A stretch of DNA of 64,000 nt from Henricia sp. BOLD:AAB3569 (Eukaryota; Echinodermata; Asteroidea; Spinulosida; Echinasteridae). The DNA lies in assembly GCA_037783545.1 (NCBI GenBank), contig JBBELK010001478.1, forward strand, positions 1 to 64,000. The letters are read 5' to 3'. Below the pieces are notes generated by a model. The model worked only from the letters and a program-made list of their open reading frames with translations. It ran no database searches and had not been told where the DNA came from. Position numbers and translations under genes: made by a program. This document shows, piece by piece, positions 51,822 to 64,000 of the stretch (within the stretch, counting starts at the first letter, position 1; each line of letters opens with the position of its first letter).

Positions 51822-53596
51822 GAGTGTTTGGAGCATGCACAATTTGAAGTTCGTCGGAATATTTTTTGACCTCCAAATTTGCCGACGTTTGGACCACACT
51901 TTGACCAAAATCCCGTCCCAAACTGGGCCGTGTCAACGACAGTGCGAAGGACTGAGCATGCGCACGAGTCAGGAATACACCAAAGAGGTGTGTACAGACA
52001 GCCACAGGTTGCGGGAGCATCCAGGAAGCGCCAACCCCTTTTTTTTCTAAACTCTGAAATTTCTCTGCCATTTCCCGGAGAAAGTCTGTCAATTTTTTAG
52101 GACAAGTGCGCAATATAGAGTGTTTGGAGCATTCAAAATTTGAAGTTCGTCGGAATATTTTTTGACCTCCAAATTTGCCGACGTTTGGACCACACTTTGA
52201 CCAAAATCCCGTCCCAAACTGGGCCGTGTCAACGACAGTCCGAAGGACTGAGCATGCGCACGAGTCAGGAATACACCAAAGAGGTGTGTACAGACAGCCA
52301 CAGGTTGCGGGAGCATCCAGGAAGCGCCAACCCCTTTTTTTTCTAAACTCTGAAATTTCTCTGCCATTTCCCGGCGAAAGTCTGTCATTTTTTTAGGACA
52401 AGTGCGCAATATAGAGTGTTTGGAGCATGCAAATTTTGAAGTTCGTCGGAATATTTTTTGACCTCCAAATTTGCCGACGTTTGAACCACACTTTGACCAA
52501 AATCCCGTCCCAAACTGGGCCGTGTCAACGACAGTCCGAAGGACTGAGCATGCGCACGAGTCAGGAATACACCAAAGAGGTGTGTACAGACAGCCACAGG
52601 TTGCGGGAGCATCCAGGAAGCGCCAACCCCTTTTTTTTCTAAACTCTGAAATTTCTCTGCCATTTCCCGGCGAAAGTCTGTCAATTTGTTAGGACAAGTG
52701 CGCAATATAGAGTGTTTGGAGCATGCAAAATTTGAAGTTCGTCGGAATATTTTTTTACCTCCAAATTTGCCGACGTTTGGACCACACTTTGACCAAAATC
52801 CCGTCCCAAACTGGGCCGCGTCAACGACAGTCCGAAGGACTGAGCATGCGCACGAGTCTGGAATACACCAAAGAGGTGTGTACACACAGCCACAGGTTGC
52901 GGGAGCATCCAGGAAGCGCCAACCCCTTTTTTTTCTAAACTCTGAAATTTCTCTGCCATTTCCCGGCGAAAGTCTGTCAATTTTTTAGGACAAGTGCGCA
53001 ATATAGAGTGTTTGGAGCATGCAAAATTTGAAGTTCGTCGGAATATTTGTTGACCTCCAAATTTGCCGACGTTTGGACCACACTTTGACCAAAATCCCGT
53101 CCCAAACTGGGCCGTGTCAACGACAGTCCGAAGGACTGAGCATGCGCACGAGTCAGGAATACACCAAAGAGGTGTGTACAGACAGCCACAGGTTGCGGGA
53201 GCATCCAGGAAGCGCCAACCCCTTTTTTTTTCTAAACTCTGAAATTTCTCTGCCATTTCCCGGCGAAAGTCTGTCAATTTTTTAGTACAAGCGCAATATA
53301 GAGTGTTTGGAGCATGCAAAATTTGAAGTTCGTCGGAATATTTTTTTACCTCCAAATTTGCCGACGTTTGGACCACACTTTGACCAAAATCCCGTCCCAA
53401 ACTGGGCCGCGTCAACGACAGTCCGAAGGACTGAGCATGCGCACGAGTCAGGAATACACCAAAGAGGTGTGTACAGACAGCCACAGGTTGCGGGAGCATC
53501 CAGGAAGCGCCAACCCCTTTTTTTTCTAAACTCTGAAATTTCTCTGCCATTTCCCGGCGAAAGTCTGTCATTTTTTTAGGACAATTGCGCAATATA

Positions 53597-54779
53597 GAGT
53601 GTTTGGAGCATGCAAAATTTGAAGTTCGTCGGAATATTGTTTGACCTCCAAATTTGCCGACGTTTGGACCACACTTTGACCAAAATCCCGTCCCAAACTG
53701 GGCCGTGTCAACGACAGTCCGAAGGACTGAGCATGCGCACGAGTCAGGAATACACCAGAGAGGTGTGTACAGACAGCCACAGGTTGCGGGAGCATCCAGG
53801 AAGCGCCAACCCCTTTTTTTTCTAAACTCTGAAATTTCTCTGCCATTTCCCGGCGAAAGTCTGTCATTTTTTTAGGACAAGTGCGCAATATAGAGTGTTT
53901 GGAGCATGCAAAATTTGAAGTTCGTCGGAATATTTTTTGACCTCCAAATTTGCCGACGTTTGAACCACACTTTGACCAAAATCCCGTCCCAAACTGGGCC
54001 GTGTCAACGACAGTCCGAAGGACTGAGCATGCGCACGAGTCAGGAATACACCAAAGAGGTGTGTACAGACAGCCACAGGTTGCGGGAGCATCCAGGAAGC
54101 GCCAACCCCTTTTTTTTCTAAACTCTGAAATTTCTCTGCCATTTCCCGGCGAAAGTCTGTCATTTTTTTAGGACAATTGCGCAATATAGAGTGTTTGGAG
54201 CATGCAAAATTTGAAGTTCGTCGGAATATTGTTTGACCTCCAAATTTGCCGACGTTTGGACCACACTTTGACCAAAATCCCGTCCCAAACTGGGCCGTGT
54301 CAACGACAGTCCGAAGGACTGAGCATGCGCACGAGTCAGGAATACACCAGAGAGGTGTGTACAGACAGCCACAGGTTGCGGGAGCATCCAGGAAGCGCCA
54401 ACCCCTTTTTTTTCTAAACTCTGAAATTTCTCTGCCATTTCCCGGCGAAAGTCTGTCATTTTTTTAGGACAAGTGCGCAATATAGAGTGTTTGGAGCATG
54501 CAAAATTTGAAGTTCGTCGGAATATTTTTTGACCTCCAAATTTGCCGACGTTTGAACCACACTTTGACCAAAATCCCGTCCCAAACTGGGCCGTGTCAAC
54601 GACAGTCCGAAGGACTGAGCATGCGCACGAGTCAGGAATACACCAAAGAGGTGTGTACAGACAGCCACAGGTTGCGGGAGCATCCAGGAAGCGCCAACCC
54701 CTTTTTTTTCTAAACTCTGAAATTTCTCTGCCATTTCCCGGCGAAAGTCTGTCAATTTTTAGGACAAGTGCGCAATATA
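53597..54779 (+). repeat. Two tandem copies of a two-monomer unit
   Basis: The pair of monomers at 53597-54188 carries ATATTGTTTGACC and CACCAGAGAGG in the first monomer and GTTTGAACCAC in the second. It is repeated at 54189-54779 with the same markers 592 bases later. The second copy is one base shorter, in the final T-run. Confidence 0.92.
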
Positions 54780-57700
54780 GAGTGTTTGGAGCATGCAAAA
54801 TTTGAAGTTCGTCGGAATATTTTTTGACCTCCAAATTTGCCGACGTTTGGACCACACTTTGACCAAAATCCCGTCCCAAACTGGGCCGTGTCAACGACAG
54901 TCCGAAGGACTGAGCATGCGCACGAGTCAGGAATACACCAAAGAGGTGTGTACAGACAGCCACAGGTTGCGGGAGCATCCAGGAAGCGCCAACCCCTTTT
55001 TTTTCTAAACTCTGAAATTTCTCTGCCATTTCCCGGCGAAAGTCTGTCATTTTTTTAGGACAAGTGCGCAATATAGAGTGTTTGGAGCATGCAAAATTTT
55101 AAGTTCGTCGGTATATTTTTTGACCTCCAAATTTGCCGACGTTTGAACCACACTTTGACCAAAATCCCGTCCCAAACTGGGCCGTGTCAACGACAGTCCG
55201 AAGGACTGAGCATGCGCACGAGTCAGGAATACACCAAAGAGGTGTGTACAGACAGCCACAGGTTGCGGGAGCATCCAGGAAGCGCCAACCCCTTTTTTTT
55301 CTAAACTCTGACATTTCTCTGCCATTTCCCGGCGAAAGTCTGTCAATTTTTTAGGACAAGTGCGCAATATAGAGTGTTTGGAGCATGCAAAATTTGAAGT
55401 TCGTCGGAATATTTTTTGACCTCCAAATTTGCCGACGTTTGGACCACACTTTGACCAAAATCCCGTCCCAAACTGGGCCGTGTCAACGACAGTCCGAAGG
55501 ACTGAGCATGCGCACGAGTCAGGAATACACCAAAGAGGTGTGTACAGACAGCCACAGGTTGCGGGAGCATCCAGAAAGCGCCAACCCCTTTTTTTTCTAA
55601 ACTCTGAAATTTCTCTGCCATTTCCCGGCGAAAGTCTGTCAATTTTTTAGGACAAGTGCGCAATATAGAGTGTTTGGAGCATGCAAAATTTGAAGTTCGT
55701 CGGAATATTTTTTGACCTCCAAATTTGCCGACGTTTGGACCACACTTTGACCAAAATCCCGTCCCAAACTGGGCCGTGTCAACGACAGTCCGAAGGACTG
55801 AGCATGCGCACGAGTCAGGAATACACCAAAGAGGTGTGTACAGACAGCCACAGGTTGCGGGAGCATCCAGGAAGCGCCAACCCCTTTTTTTTCTAAACTC
55901 TGAAATTTCTCTGCCATTTCCCGGCGAAAGTCTGTAATTTTTTTAGGACAAGTGCGCAATATAGAGTGTTTGGAGCATGCAAAATTTTAAGTTCGTCGGT
56001 ATATTTTTTGACCTCCAAATTTGCCGACGTTTGAACCACACTTTGACCAAAATCCCGTCCCAAACTGGGCCGTGTCAACGACAGTCCGAAGGACTGAGCA
56101 TGCGCACGAGTCAGGAATACACCAAAGAGGTGTGTACAGACAGCCACAGGTTGCGGGAGCATCCAGGAAGCGCCAACCCCTTTTTTTTCTAAACTCTGAC
56201 ATTTCTCTGCCATTTCCCGGCGAAAGTCTGTCAATTTTTTAGGACAAGTGCGCAATATAGAGTGTTTGGAGCATGCAAAATTTGAAGTTCGTCGGAATAT
56301 TTTTTGACCTCCAAATTTGCCGACGTTTGGACCACACTTTGACCAAAATCCCGTCCCAAACTGGGCCGTGTCAACGACAGTCCGAAGGACTGAGCATGCG
56401 CACGAGTCAGGAATACACCAAAGAGGTGTGTACAGACAGCCACAGGTTGCGGGAGCATCCAGGAAGCGCCAACCCCTTTTTTTTCTAAACTCTGAAATTT
56501 CTCTGCCATTTCCCGGCGAAAGTCTGTCATTTTTTTAGGACAAGTGCGCAATATAGAGTGTTTGGAGCATGCAAAATTTGAAGTTCGTCGGAATATTTGT
56601 TGACCTCCAAATTTGCCGACGTTTGGACCACACTTTGACCAAAATCCCGTCCCAAACTGGGCCGTGTCAACGACAGTCCAAAGGACTGAGCATGCGCACG
56701 AGTCAGGAATACACCAAAGAGGTGTGTACAGACAGCCACAGGTTGCGGGAGCATCCAGGAAGCGCCAACCCCTTTTTTTTCTAAACTCTGAAATTTCTCT
56801 GCCATTTCCCGGCGAAAGTCTGTCAATTTTTTAGGACAAGTGCGCAATATAGAGTGTTTGGAGCATGCAAAATTTGAAGTTCGTCGGAATATTTGTTGAC
56901 CTCCAAATTTGCCGACGTTTGGACCACACTTTGACCAAAATCCCGTCCCAAACTGGGCCGTGTCAACGACAGTCCGAAGGACTGAGCATGCGCACGAGTC
57001 AGGAATACACCAAAGAGGTGTGTACAGACAGCCACAGGTTGCGGGAGCATCCAGGAAGCGCCAACCCCTTTTTTTTCTAAACTCTGAAAATTCTCTGCCA
57101 TTTCCCGGCGAAAGTCTGTCATTTTTTTAGGACAAGTGAGCAATATAGAGTGTTTGGAGCATGCAAAATTTGAAGTTCGTCGGAATATTTTTTGACATCC
57201 AAATTTGCCGACGTTTGGACCACACTTTGACCAAAATCCCGTCCCAAACTGGGCCGTGTCAACGACAGTCCGAAGGACTGAGCATGCGCACGAGTCAGGA
57301 ATACACCAAAGAGGTTTGTACAGACAGCCACAGGTTGCGGGAGCATCCAGGAAGCGCCAACCCCTTTTTTTCTAAACTCTGAAATTTCTCTGCCATTTCC
57401 CGGCGAAAGTCTGTCAATTTTTTAGGACAAGTGCGCAATATAGAGTGTTTGGAGTTTGCAAAATTTGAAGTTCGTCGGAATATTTTTTGACCTCCAAATT
57501 TGCCGACGTTTGGACCACACTTTGACCAAAATCCCGTCCCAAACTGGGCCGCGTCAACGACAGTCCGAAGGACTGAGCATGCGCACGAGTCAGGAATACA
57601 CCAAAGAGGTGTGTACAGACAGCCACAGGTTGCGGGAGCATCCAGGTAGCGCCAACCCCTTTTTTTTCTAAACTCTGAAATTTCTCTGCCATTTCCCGGC

Positions 57701-59022
57701 GAAAGTCTGTCAATTTTTTAGGACAAGTGCGCAATATAGAGTGTTTGGAGCATGCAAAATTTGAAGTTCGTCGGAATATTTTTGACCTCCAAATTTGCCG
57801 ACGTTTGGACCACACTTTGACCAAAATCCCGTCCCAAACTGGGCCGCGTCAACGACAGTCCGGAGGACTGAGCATGCGCACGAGTCAGGAATACACCAAA
57901 GAGGTGTGTACAGACAGCCACAGGTTGCGGGAGCATCCAGGAAGCGCCAACCCCTTTTTTTTCTAAACTCTGACATTTCTCTGCCATTTCCCGGCGAAAG
58001 TCTGTCAATTTTTTAGGACAAGTGCGCAATATAGAGTGTTTGGAGCATGCAAAATTTGAAGTTCGTCGGAATATTTTTGACCTCCAAATTTGCCGACGTT
58101 TGGACTACACTTTGACCAAAATCCCGTCCCAAACTGGGCCGCGTCAACGACAGTTCGAAGGACTGAGCATGCGCACGAGTCAGGAATACACCAAAGAGGT
58201 GTGTACAGACAGCCACAGGTTGCGGGAGCATCCAGGAAGCGCCAACCCCTTTTTTTTCTAAACTCTGAAATTTCTCTGCCATTTCCCGGCGAAAGTCTGT
58301 CAATTTTTTAGGACAAGTGCGCAATATAGAGTGTTTGGAGCATGCAAAATTTGAAGTTCGTCGGAATATTTTTTGACCTCCAAATTTGCCGACGTTTGGA
58401 CCACACTTTGACCAAAATCCCGTCCCAAACTGGGCCGCGTCAACGACAGTCCGAAGGACTGAGCATGCGCACGAGTCAGGAATACACCAAAGAGGTGTGT
58501 ACAGACAGCCACAGGTTGCGGGAGCATCCAGGAAGCGCCAACCCCTTTTTTTTCTAAACTCTGAAATTTCTCTGCCATTTCCCGGCGAAAGTCTGTCATT
58601 TTTTTAGGACAAGTGCGCAATATAGAGTGTTTGGAGCATGCAAAATTTGAAGTTCGTCGGAATATTTTTTGACCTCCAAATTTGCCGACGTTTGGACCAC
58701 ACTTTGACCAAAATCCCGTCCCAAATTGGGCCGCGTCAACGACAGTCCGAAGGACTGAGCATGCGCACGAGTCAGGAATACACCAAAGAGGTGTGTACAG
58801 ACAGCCACAGGTTGCGGGAGCATCCAGGAAGCGCCAACCCCTTTTTTTTCTAAACTCTGACATTTCTCTGCCATTTCCCGGCGAAAGTCTGTCAATTTTT
58901 TAGGACAAGTGCGCAATATAGAGTGTTTGGAGCATGCAAAATTTGAAGTTCGTCGGAATATTTTTGACCTCCAAATTTGCCGACGTTTGGACCACACTTT
59001 GACCAAAATCCTTTTTCTAAAA

Positions 59023-59046
59023 TGTTTTATTCGTCCGAATAAAACA
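59023..59046. repeat. Hairpin TGTTTTATTCG-TC-CGAATAAAACA
   Basis: Perfect 11 bp arms around a two-base TC loop at the left edge of the insert. It could be a remnant of a mobile-element end or a local secondary structure. Nothing matching it is seen at the right edge. Confidence 0.88.
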
Positions 59047-59096
59047 CGCTAACCAGTCCAACGTTGTTACCGATAGAACCAGTGCTTCAGCCGTTG

Positions 59097-59367
59097 TCGT
59101 TGCCAGTCCAGGTCATTTATCCACTAAGCGTTCGCCGTTATTGCCAAATTTCCTCATTCGTAGTCGTTGCCAGTCCAGGTCATTTATCCACTAAGCGTTC
59201 GCCGTTATTGCCAAATTTCCTCATTCGTATTCGTTGCCAGTCCAGGTCATTTATCCACCAATTGTTCGCCGTTATTGCCAAATTTCCTCATTCGTTGTCG
59301 TTGCCAGTCCAGGTCATTTATCCACCAAATTTCCTCATTCGTTGTCGTTGCCAATCCAGGTCATTAT
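59097..59367 (+). repeat. 67 bp minisatellite, about four copies
   Basis: TCGTTGCCAGTCCAGGTCAT recurs at 59097, 59164, 59231 and 59298 (period 67) and, with CAGTCC changed to CAATCC, at 59345. The fourth copy is shortened to 47 bases by loss of about 20 bases before CCAAATTTCCTCATTCG. The last copy fades after about 20 bases. The repeat has no evident relation to the 296 bp monomer. Confidence 0.95.
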
Positions 59368-59675
59368 CCGGCGAGTATTCTCCATCACAATCATCACCAA
59401 TCGTGTCCGAGTATCAGGTCATATCCTTCGAGAAGCACCACAGGTACATCCTCATAAAACCACAATCGTCACCAGTCCAGGTCTGGAAGAATCAAGACCG
59501 CAGACTCGGATCCAATCGTGTTCCAAAATTGTATCGGCGTTCCCCGTGACGTACGTACTGGTCACTCCATCATTGAGCAACGTTCCAGGACATCACGGGA
59601 TTCCGCGAAAAACTCCTCCAAACTACCTATGTGCAAGGGTAGTCCTTTGGAAAGAACCCGTACGCCAACCCGACC

Positions 59676-62600
59676 GCCCCAAACTGCGGTGCGTTAACGA
59701 CAGTTCGAAGGACTGAGCATGCGCACGAGTCAGGAATACACCAAAGAGGTGTGTACAGACAGCCACAGGTTGCGGGAGCATCCAGGAAGCGCCAACCCCT
59801 TTTTTTTCTAAACTCTGAAATTTCTCTGCCATTTCCCGGCGAAAGTCTGTCAATTTTTTAGGACAAGTGCGCAATATAGAGTGTTTGGAGCATGCAAAAT
59901 TTGAAGTTCGTCGGAATATTTGTTGACCTCCAAATTTGCCGACGTTTGGACCACACTTTGACCAAAATCCCGTCCCAAACTGGGCCGCGTCAACGACAGT
60001 CCGAAGGACTGAGCATGCGCACGAGTCAGGAATACACCAAAGAGGTGTGTACAGACAGCCACAATTTGCGGGAGCATCCAGGAAGCGCCAACCCCTTTTT
60101 TTTCTAAACTCTGAAATTTCTCTGCCATTTCCCGGCGAAAGTCTGTCATTTTTTTAGGACAAGTGCGCAATATAGAGTGTTTGGAGCATGCAAAATTTGA
60201 AGTTCGTCGGAATATTTTTTGAACTCCAAATTTGCCGACGTTTGGACCACACTTTGACCAAAATCCCATCCCAAACTGGGCCGCGTCAACGACAGTCCGA
60301 AGGACTGAGCATGCGCACGAGTCAGGAATACACCAAAGAGGTGTGTACAGACAGCCACAGGTTGCGGGAGCATCCAGGAAGCGCCAACCCCTTTTTTTTC
60401 TAAACTCTGAAATTTCTCTGCCATTTCCCGGCGAAAGTCTGTCATTTTTTTAGGACAAGTGCGCAATATAGAGTGTTTGGAGCATGCAAAATTTGAAGTT
60501 CGTCGGAATATTTTTTGACCTCCAAATTTGCCGACGTTTGGACCACACTTTGACCAAAATCCCGTCCCAAACTGGGCCGCGTCAACGACAGTCCGAAGGA
60601 CTGAGCATGCGCACGAGTCAGGAATACACCAAAGAGGTGTGTACAGACAGCCACAGGTTGCGGGAGCATCCAGGAAGCGCCAACCCCTTTTTTTTCTAAA
60701 CTCTGAAATTTCTCTGCCATTTCCCGGCGAAAGTCTGTCAATTTTTTAGGACAAGTACGCAATATAGAGTGTTTGGAGCATGCAAAATTTGAAGTTCGTC
60801 GGAATATTTTTTGACCTCCAAATTTGCCGACGTTTGGACCACACTTTGACCAAAATCCCGTCCCAAACTGGGCCGCGTCAACGACAGTCCGAAGGACTGA
60901 GCATGCGCACGAGTCAGGAATACACCAAAGAGGTGTGTACAGACAGCCACAGGTTGCGGGAGCATCCAGGAAGCGCCAACCCCTTTTTTTTCTAAACTCT
61001 GAAATTTCTCTGCCATTTCCCGGCGAAAGTCTGTCAATTTTTTAGGACAAGTACGCAATATAGAGTGTTTGGAGCATGCAAAATTTGAAGTTCGTCGGAA
61101 TATTTTTTGACCTCCAAATTTGCCGACGTTTGGACCACACTTTGACCAAAATCCCGTCCCAAACTGGGCCGCGTCAACGACAGTCCGAAGGACTGAGCAT
61201 GCGCACGAGTCAGGAATACACCAAATAGGTGTGTACAGACAGCCACAGGTTGCGGGAGCATCCAGGAAGCGCCAACCCCTTTTTTGTCTAAACTCTGAAA
61301 TTTCTCTGCCATTTCCCGGGGAAATTCTGTCAATTTTGTTGGACAAGTGCGCAATATAGAGTGTTTGGAGCATGCAAAATTTGAAGTTCGTCGGAATATT
61401 TTTTGACCTTCAAATTTGCCGACGTTTGTACCACACTTTGACCAAAATCCCGTCCCAAACTAGGCCGTGTCAACGACAGTCCGAAGGACTGAGCATGCGC
61501 ACGAGTCAGGAATACACCAAAGAGGTGTGTACAGACAGCCACAGGTTGCGGGAGCATCCAGGAAGCGCCAACCCCTTTTTTTTTCTAAACTCTGAAATTT
61601 CTCTGCCATTTCCCGGCGAAAGTCTGTCAATTTTTTAGGACAAGTGCGCAATATAGAGTGTTTGGAGCATGCAAAATTTGAAGTTCGTCGGAATATTTTT
61701 TGACCTCCAAATTTGCCGACGTTTGGACCACACTTTGACCAAAATCCCGTCCCAAACTGGGCCGCGTCAACGACAGTCCGAAGGACTGAGCATGCGCACG
61801 AGTCAGGAATACACCAAAGAGGTGTGTACAGACAGCCACAGGTTGCGGGAGCATCCAGGAAGCGCCAACCCCTTTTTTGTCTAAACTCTGAAATTTCTCT
61901 GCCATTTCCCGGCGAAAGTCTGTCAATTTTTTAGGACAAGTGCGCAATATAGAGTGTTTGGAGCATGCAAAATTTGAAGTTCGTCGGAATATTTTTTGAC
62001 CTCCAAATTTGCCGACGTTTGGACCACACTTTGACCAAAATCCCGTCCCAAACTGGGCCGCGTCAACGACAGTCCGAAGGACTGAGCATGCGCACGAGTC
62101 AGGAATACACCAAAGAGGTGTGTACAGACAGCCACAGGTTGCGGGAGCATCCAGGAAGCGCCAACCCCTTTTTTTTCTAAACTCTGAAATTTCTCTGCCA
62201 TTTCCCGGCGAAAGTCTGTCAATTTTTTAGGACAAGTGCGCAATATAGAGTGTTTGGAGCATGCAAAATTTGAAGTTCGTCGGAATATTTGTTGACCTCC
62301 AAATTTGCCGACGTTTGGACCACACTTTGACCAAAATCCCGTCCCAAACTGGGCCGCGTCAACGACAGTCCGAAGGACTGAGCATGCGCACGAGTCAGGA
62401 ATACACCAAAGAGGTGTGTACAGACTGCCACAGGTTGCGGGAGCATCCAGGAAGCGCCAACCCCTTTTTTGTCTAAACTCTGAAATTTCTCTGCCATTTC
62501 CCGGCGAAAGTCTGTCAATGTTTTAGGACAAGTGCGCAATATAGAGTGTTTGGAGCATGCAAAATTTGAAGTTCGTCGGAATATTTTTTGACCTCCAAAT

Positions 62601-64000
62601 TTGCCGACGTTTGGACCACACTTTGACCAAAATCCCGTCCCAAACTGGGCCGCGTCAACGACAGTCCGAAGGACTGAGCATGCGCACGAGTCAGGAATAC
62701 ACCAAAGAGGTGTGTACAGACAGCCACAGGTTGCGGGAGCATCCAGGAAGCGCCAACCCCTTTTTTTTCTAAACTCTGAAATTTCTCTGCCATTTACCGG
62801 CGAAAGTCTGTCATTTTTTTAGGACAAGTGAGCAATATAGAGTGTTTGGAGCATGCAAAATTTGAAGTTCGTCGGAATATTTTTTGACATCCAAATTTGC
62901 CGACGTTTGGACCACACTTTGACCAAAATCCCGTCCCAAACTGGGCCGTGTCAACGACAGTCCGAAGGACTGAGCATGCGCACGAGTCAGGAATACACCA
63001 AAGAGGTTTGTACAGACAGCCACAGGTTGCGGGAGCATCCAGGAAGCGCCAACCCCTTTTTTGTCTAAACTCTGAAATTTCTCTGCCATTTCCCGGGGAA
63101 ATTCTGTCAATTTTGTTGGACAAGTGCGCAATATAGAGTGTTTGGAGCATGCAAAATTTGAAGTTCGTCGGAATATTTTTTGACCTTCAAATTTGCCGAC
63201 GTTTGTACCACACTTTGACCAAAATCCCGTCCCAAACTAGGCCGTGTCAACGACAGTCCGAAGGACTGAGCATGCGCACGAGTCAGGAATACACCAAAGA
63301 GGTGTGTACAGACAGCCACAGGTTGCGGGAGCATCCAGGAAGCGCCAACCCCTTTTTTTTTCTAAACTCTGAAATTTCTCTGCCATTTCCCGGCGAAAGT
63401 CTGTCAATTTTTTAGGACAAGTGCGCAATATAGAGTGTTTGGAGCATGCAAAATTTGAAGTTCGTCGGAATATTTTTTGACCTCCAAATTTGCCGACGTT
63501 TGGACCACACTTTGACCAAAATCCCGTCCCAAACTGGGCCGCGTCAACGACAGTCCGAAGGACTGAGCATGCGCACGAGTCAGGAATACACCAAAGAGGT
63601 GTGTACAGACAGCCACAGGTTGCGGGAGCATCCAGGAAGCGCCAACCCCTTTTTTTTCTAAACTCTGAAATTTCTCTGCCATTTCCCGGCGAAAGTCTGT
63701 CATTTTTTTAGGACAAGTGAGCAATATAGAGTGTTTGGAGCATGCAAAATTTGAAGTTCGTCGGAATATTTTTTGACATCCAAATTTGCCGACGTTTGGA
63801 CCACACTTTGACCAAAATCCCGTCCCAAACTGGGCCGTGTCAACGACAGTCCGAAGGACTGAGCATGCGCACGAGTCAGGAATACACCAAAGAGGTTTGT
63901 ACAGACAGCCACAGGTTGCGGGAGCATCCAGGAAGCGCCAACCCCTTTTTTTCTAAACTCTGAAATTTCTCTGCCATTTCCCGGCGAAAGTCTGTCAATT
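59676..64000 (+). repeat. 296 bp satellite array, segment C (about 14.6 monomers), continues off the window
   Basis: The first partial monomer is diverged (AAACTGCGGTGCGTTAACGACAG where others read AAACTGGGCCGTGTCAACGACAG), and then normal monomers follow. GCCGCG dominates up to about 62.8 kb. CCCGGGGAAATTCTG with TTTTGTTGG occurs near 61315 and again 1,777 bases later near 63092 (six monomers). TTTTTTGACATCC with GAGGTTTGTAC near 62886 and 63775 also occurs near 57194 in segment B. The array runs through the right edge. Confidence 0.98.

Larger units (their letters stand above)
45895..59011 (+). repeat. 296 bp satellite array, segment B (about 44 monomers)
   Basis: It resumes mid-monomer in the same phase and orientation as segment A. 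It is rich in GCCGCG and GCCGCTTC variants and in blocks shared with 33.8-41.6 kb. Recurrent markers include AGTCTGGAATAC (46511, 50061, 51539 and 52855), CAAGCGCAATAT lacking TG (47831, 50493 and 53289) and GTCAGTAATAC (near 47990 and 50650). It ends abruptly after GACCAAAATCC, where the 59 kb insert begins. Confidence 0.98.
59012..59675. other. Non-satellite insert with a 67 bp minisatellite
   Basis: The array stops after GACCAAAATCC and similarity resumes near CCCCAAACTG (about 59676), almost exactly where the monomer would have continued, so little or no satellite was lost. The insert contains a hairpin at 59023-59046, a 67 bp minisatellite (59097-59367) and about 300 bases of unique sequence. 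I see no clear terminal inverted repeats, target duplication or poly(A) end. An alternative reading is that CCTTTTTCTAAA at the left edge is the monomer's own CCTTTTTTTTCTAAA, in which case the junction lies near 59021. A 161-codon frame over it (59064-59549) is not a gene: the same 67 bp sequence is read in three frames. Confidence 0.85.

Noticed and set aside
59064..59549. 161-codon frame over the minisatellite
   Set aside because: The 67 bp repeat is read in three different frames within the same region. This is open by composition, not by selection.
59012..59675. Retroposed or poly(A)-ended insertion
   Set aside because: The T5 at the left edge is short and equally well explained by the monomer's own T-run. 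There is no target duplication.
1..64000. Hundreds of 61-120 codon frames in the array as possible protein genes
   Set aside because: They repeat with the 296 bp period in overlapping frames on both strands, contain the same translated satellite, and are broken by the non-multiple-of-three period. There is no start context, codon bias or domain support.
1..64000. CRISPR array (regular repeats)
   Set aside because: There are no short repeats separated by unique spacers. The entire 296 bp unit is repeated, and there are no cas-like genes.

Overview
This is non-coding eukaryotic satellite DNA. About 59 of the 64 kb is one head-to-tail tandem array of a ~296 bp monomer (47% G+C, 15 CpG by hand count of the first copy). 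I estimate about 200 copies in one orientation, and neighbours usually differ at only a few positions. I found no protein-coding gene, rRNA, tRNA, recognisable snRNA or CRISPR array. The many short reading frames are translations of the repeat, recurring in several overlapping frames on both strands.

Layout. 1-41639: array segment A (~141 monomers). 41640-45894: a 4,255 bp DNA transposon with perfect 117 bp terminal inverted repeats and a 9 bp target-site duplication, inserted in a short palindrome inside one monomer. It has no transposase that I can see, and it carries two smaller nested elements: an 817 bp MITE-like element with TTAA ends (43105-43921) and a 203 bp hAT-like MITE (44726-44928). 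It also carries a ~0.6 kb direct duplication and several near-perfect palindromes, one of 66 bp. 45895-59011: array segment B (~44 monomers). 59012-59675: an unrelated insert with a 67 bp minisatellite, flanked on its right by an unusually diverged partial monomer. 59676-64000: array segment C (~14.6 monomers).

The array is not uniform. Shared private variants show multi-monomer blocks copied at offsets of 2, 3, 4, 6, 10, 11, 12, 14 and 17 monomers, as expected from unequal exchange or segmental amplification. Diagnostic variants are zoned: one T-to-G variant first appears near 7.1 kb, and a CpG-creating variant first appears near 23.35 kb. A paralogous copy of the transposon's target monomer, still without the insertion, sits near 50.9 kb. 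The transposon therefore probably arrived after that block had been duplicated.

Organism. Long homogeneous satellite, nested MITEs and hAT-like ends indicate an animal-type eukaryotic genome. The MITE termini (TTAAAGGAACACGTTGCC) and the AGGCCTA-rich unique sequence resemble what I recall from echinoderm and other marine invertebrate genomes. That is unverified recollection, so I hold the taxon at low to moderate confidence. A pericentromeric or other heterochromatic location is inference only.
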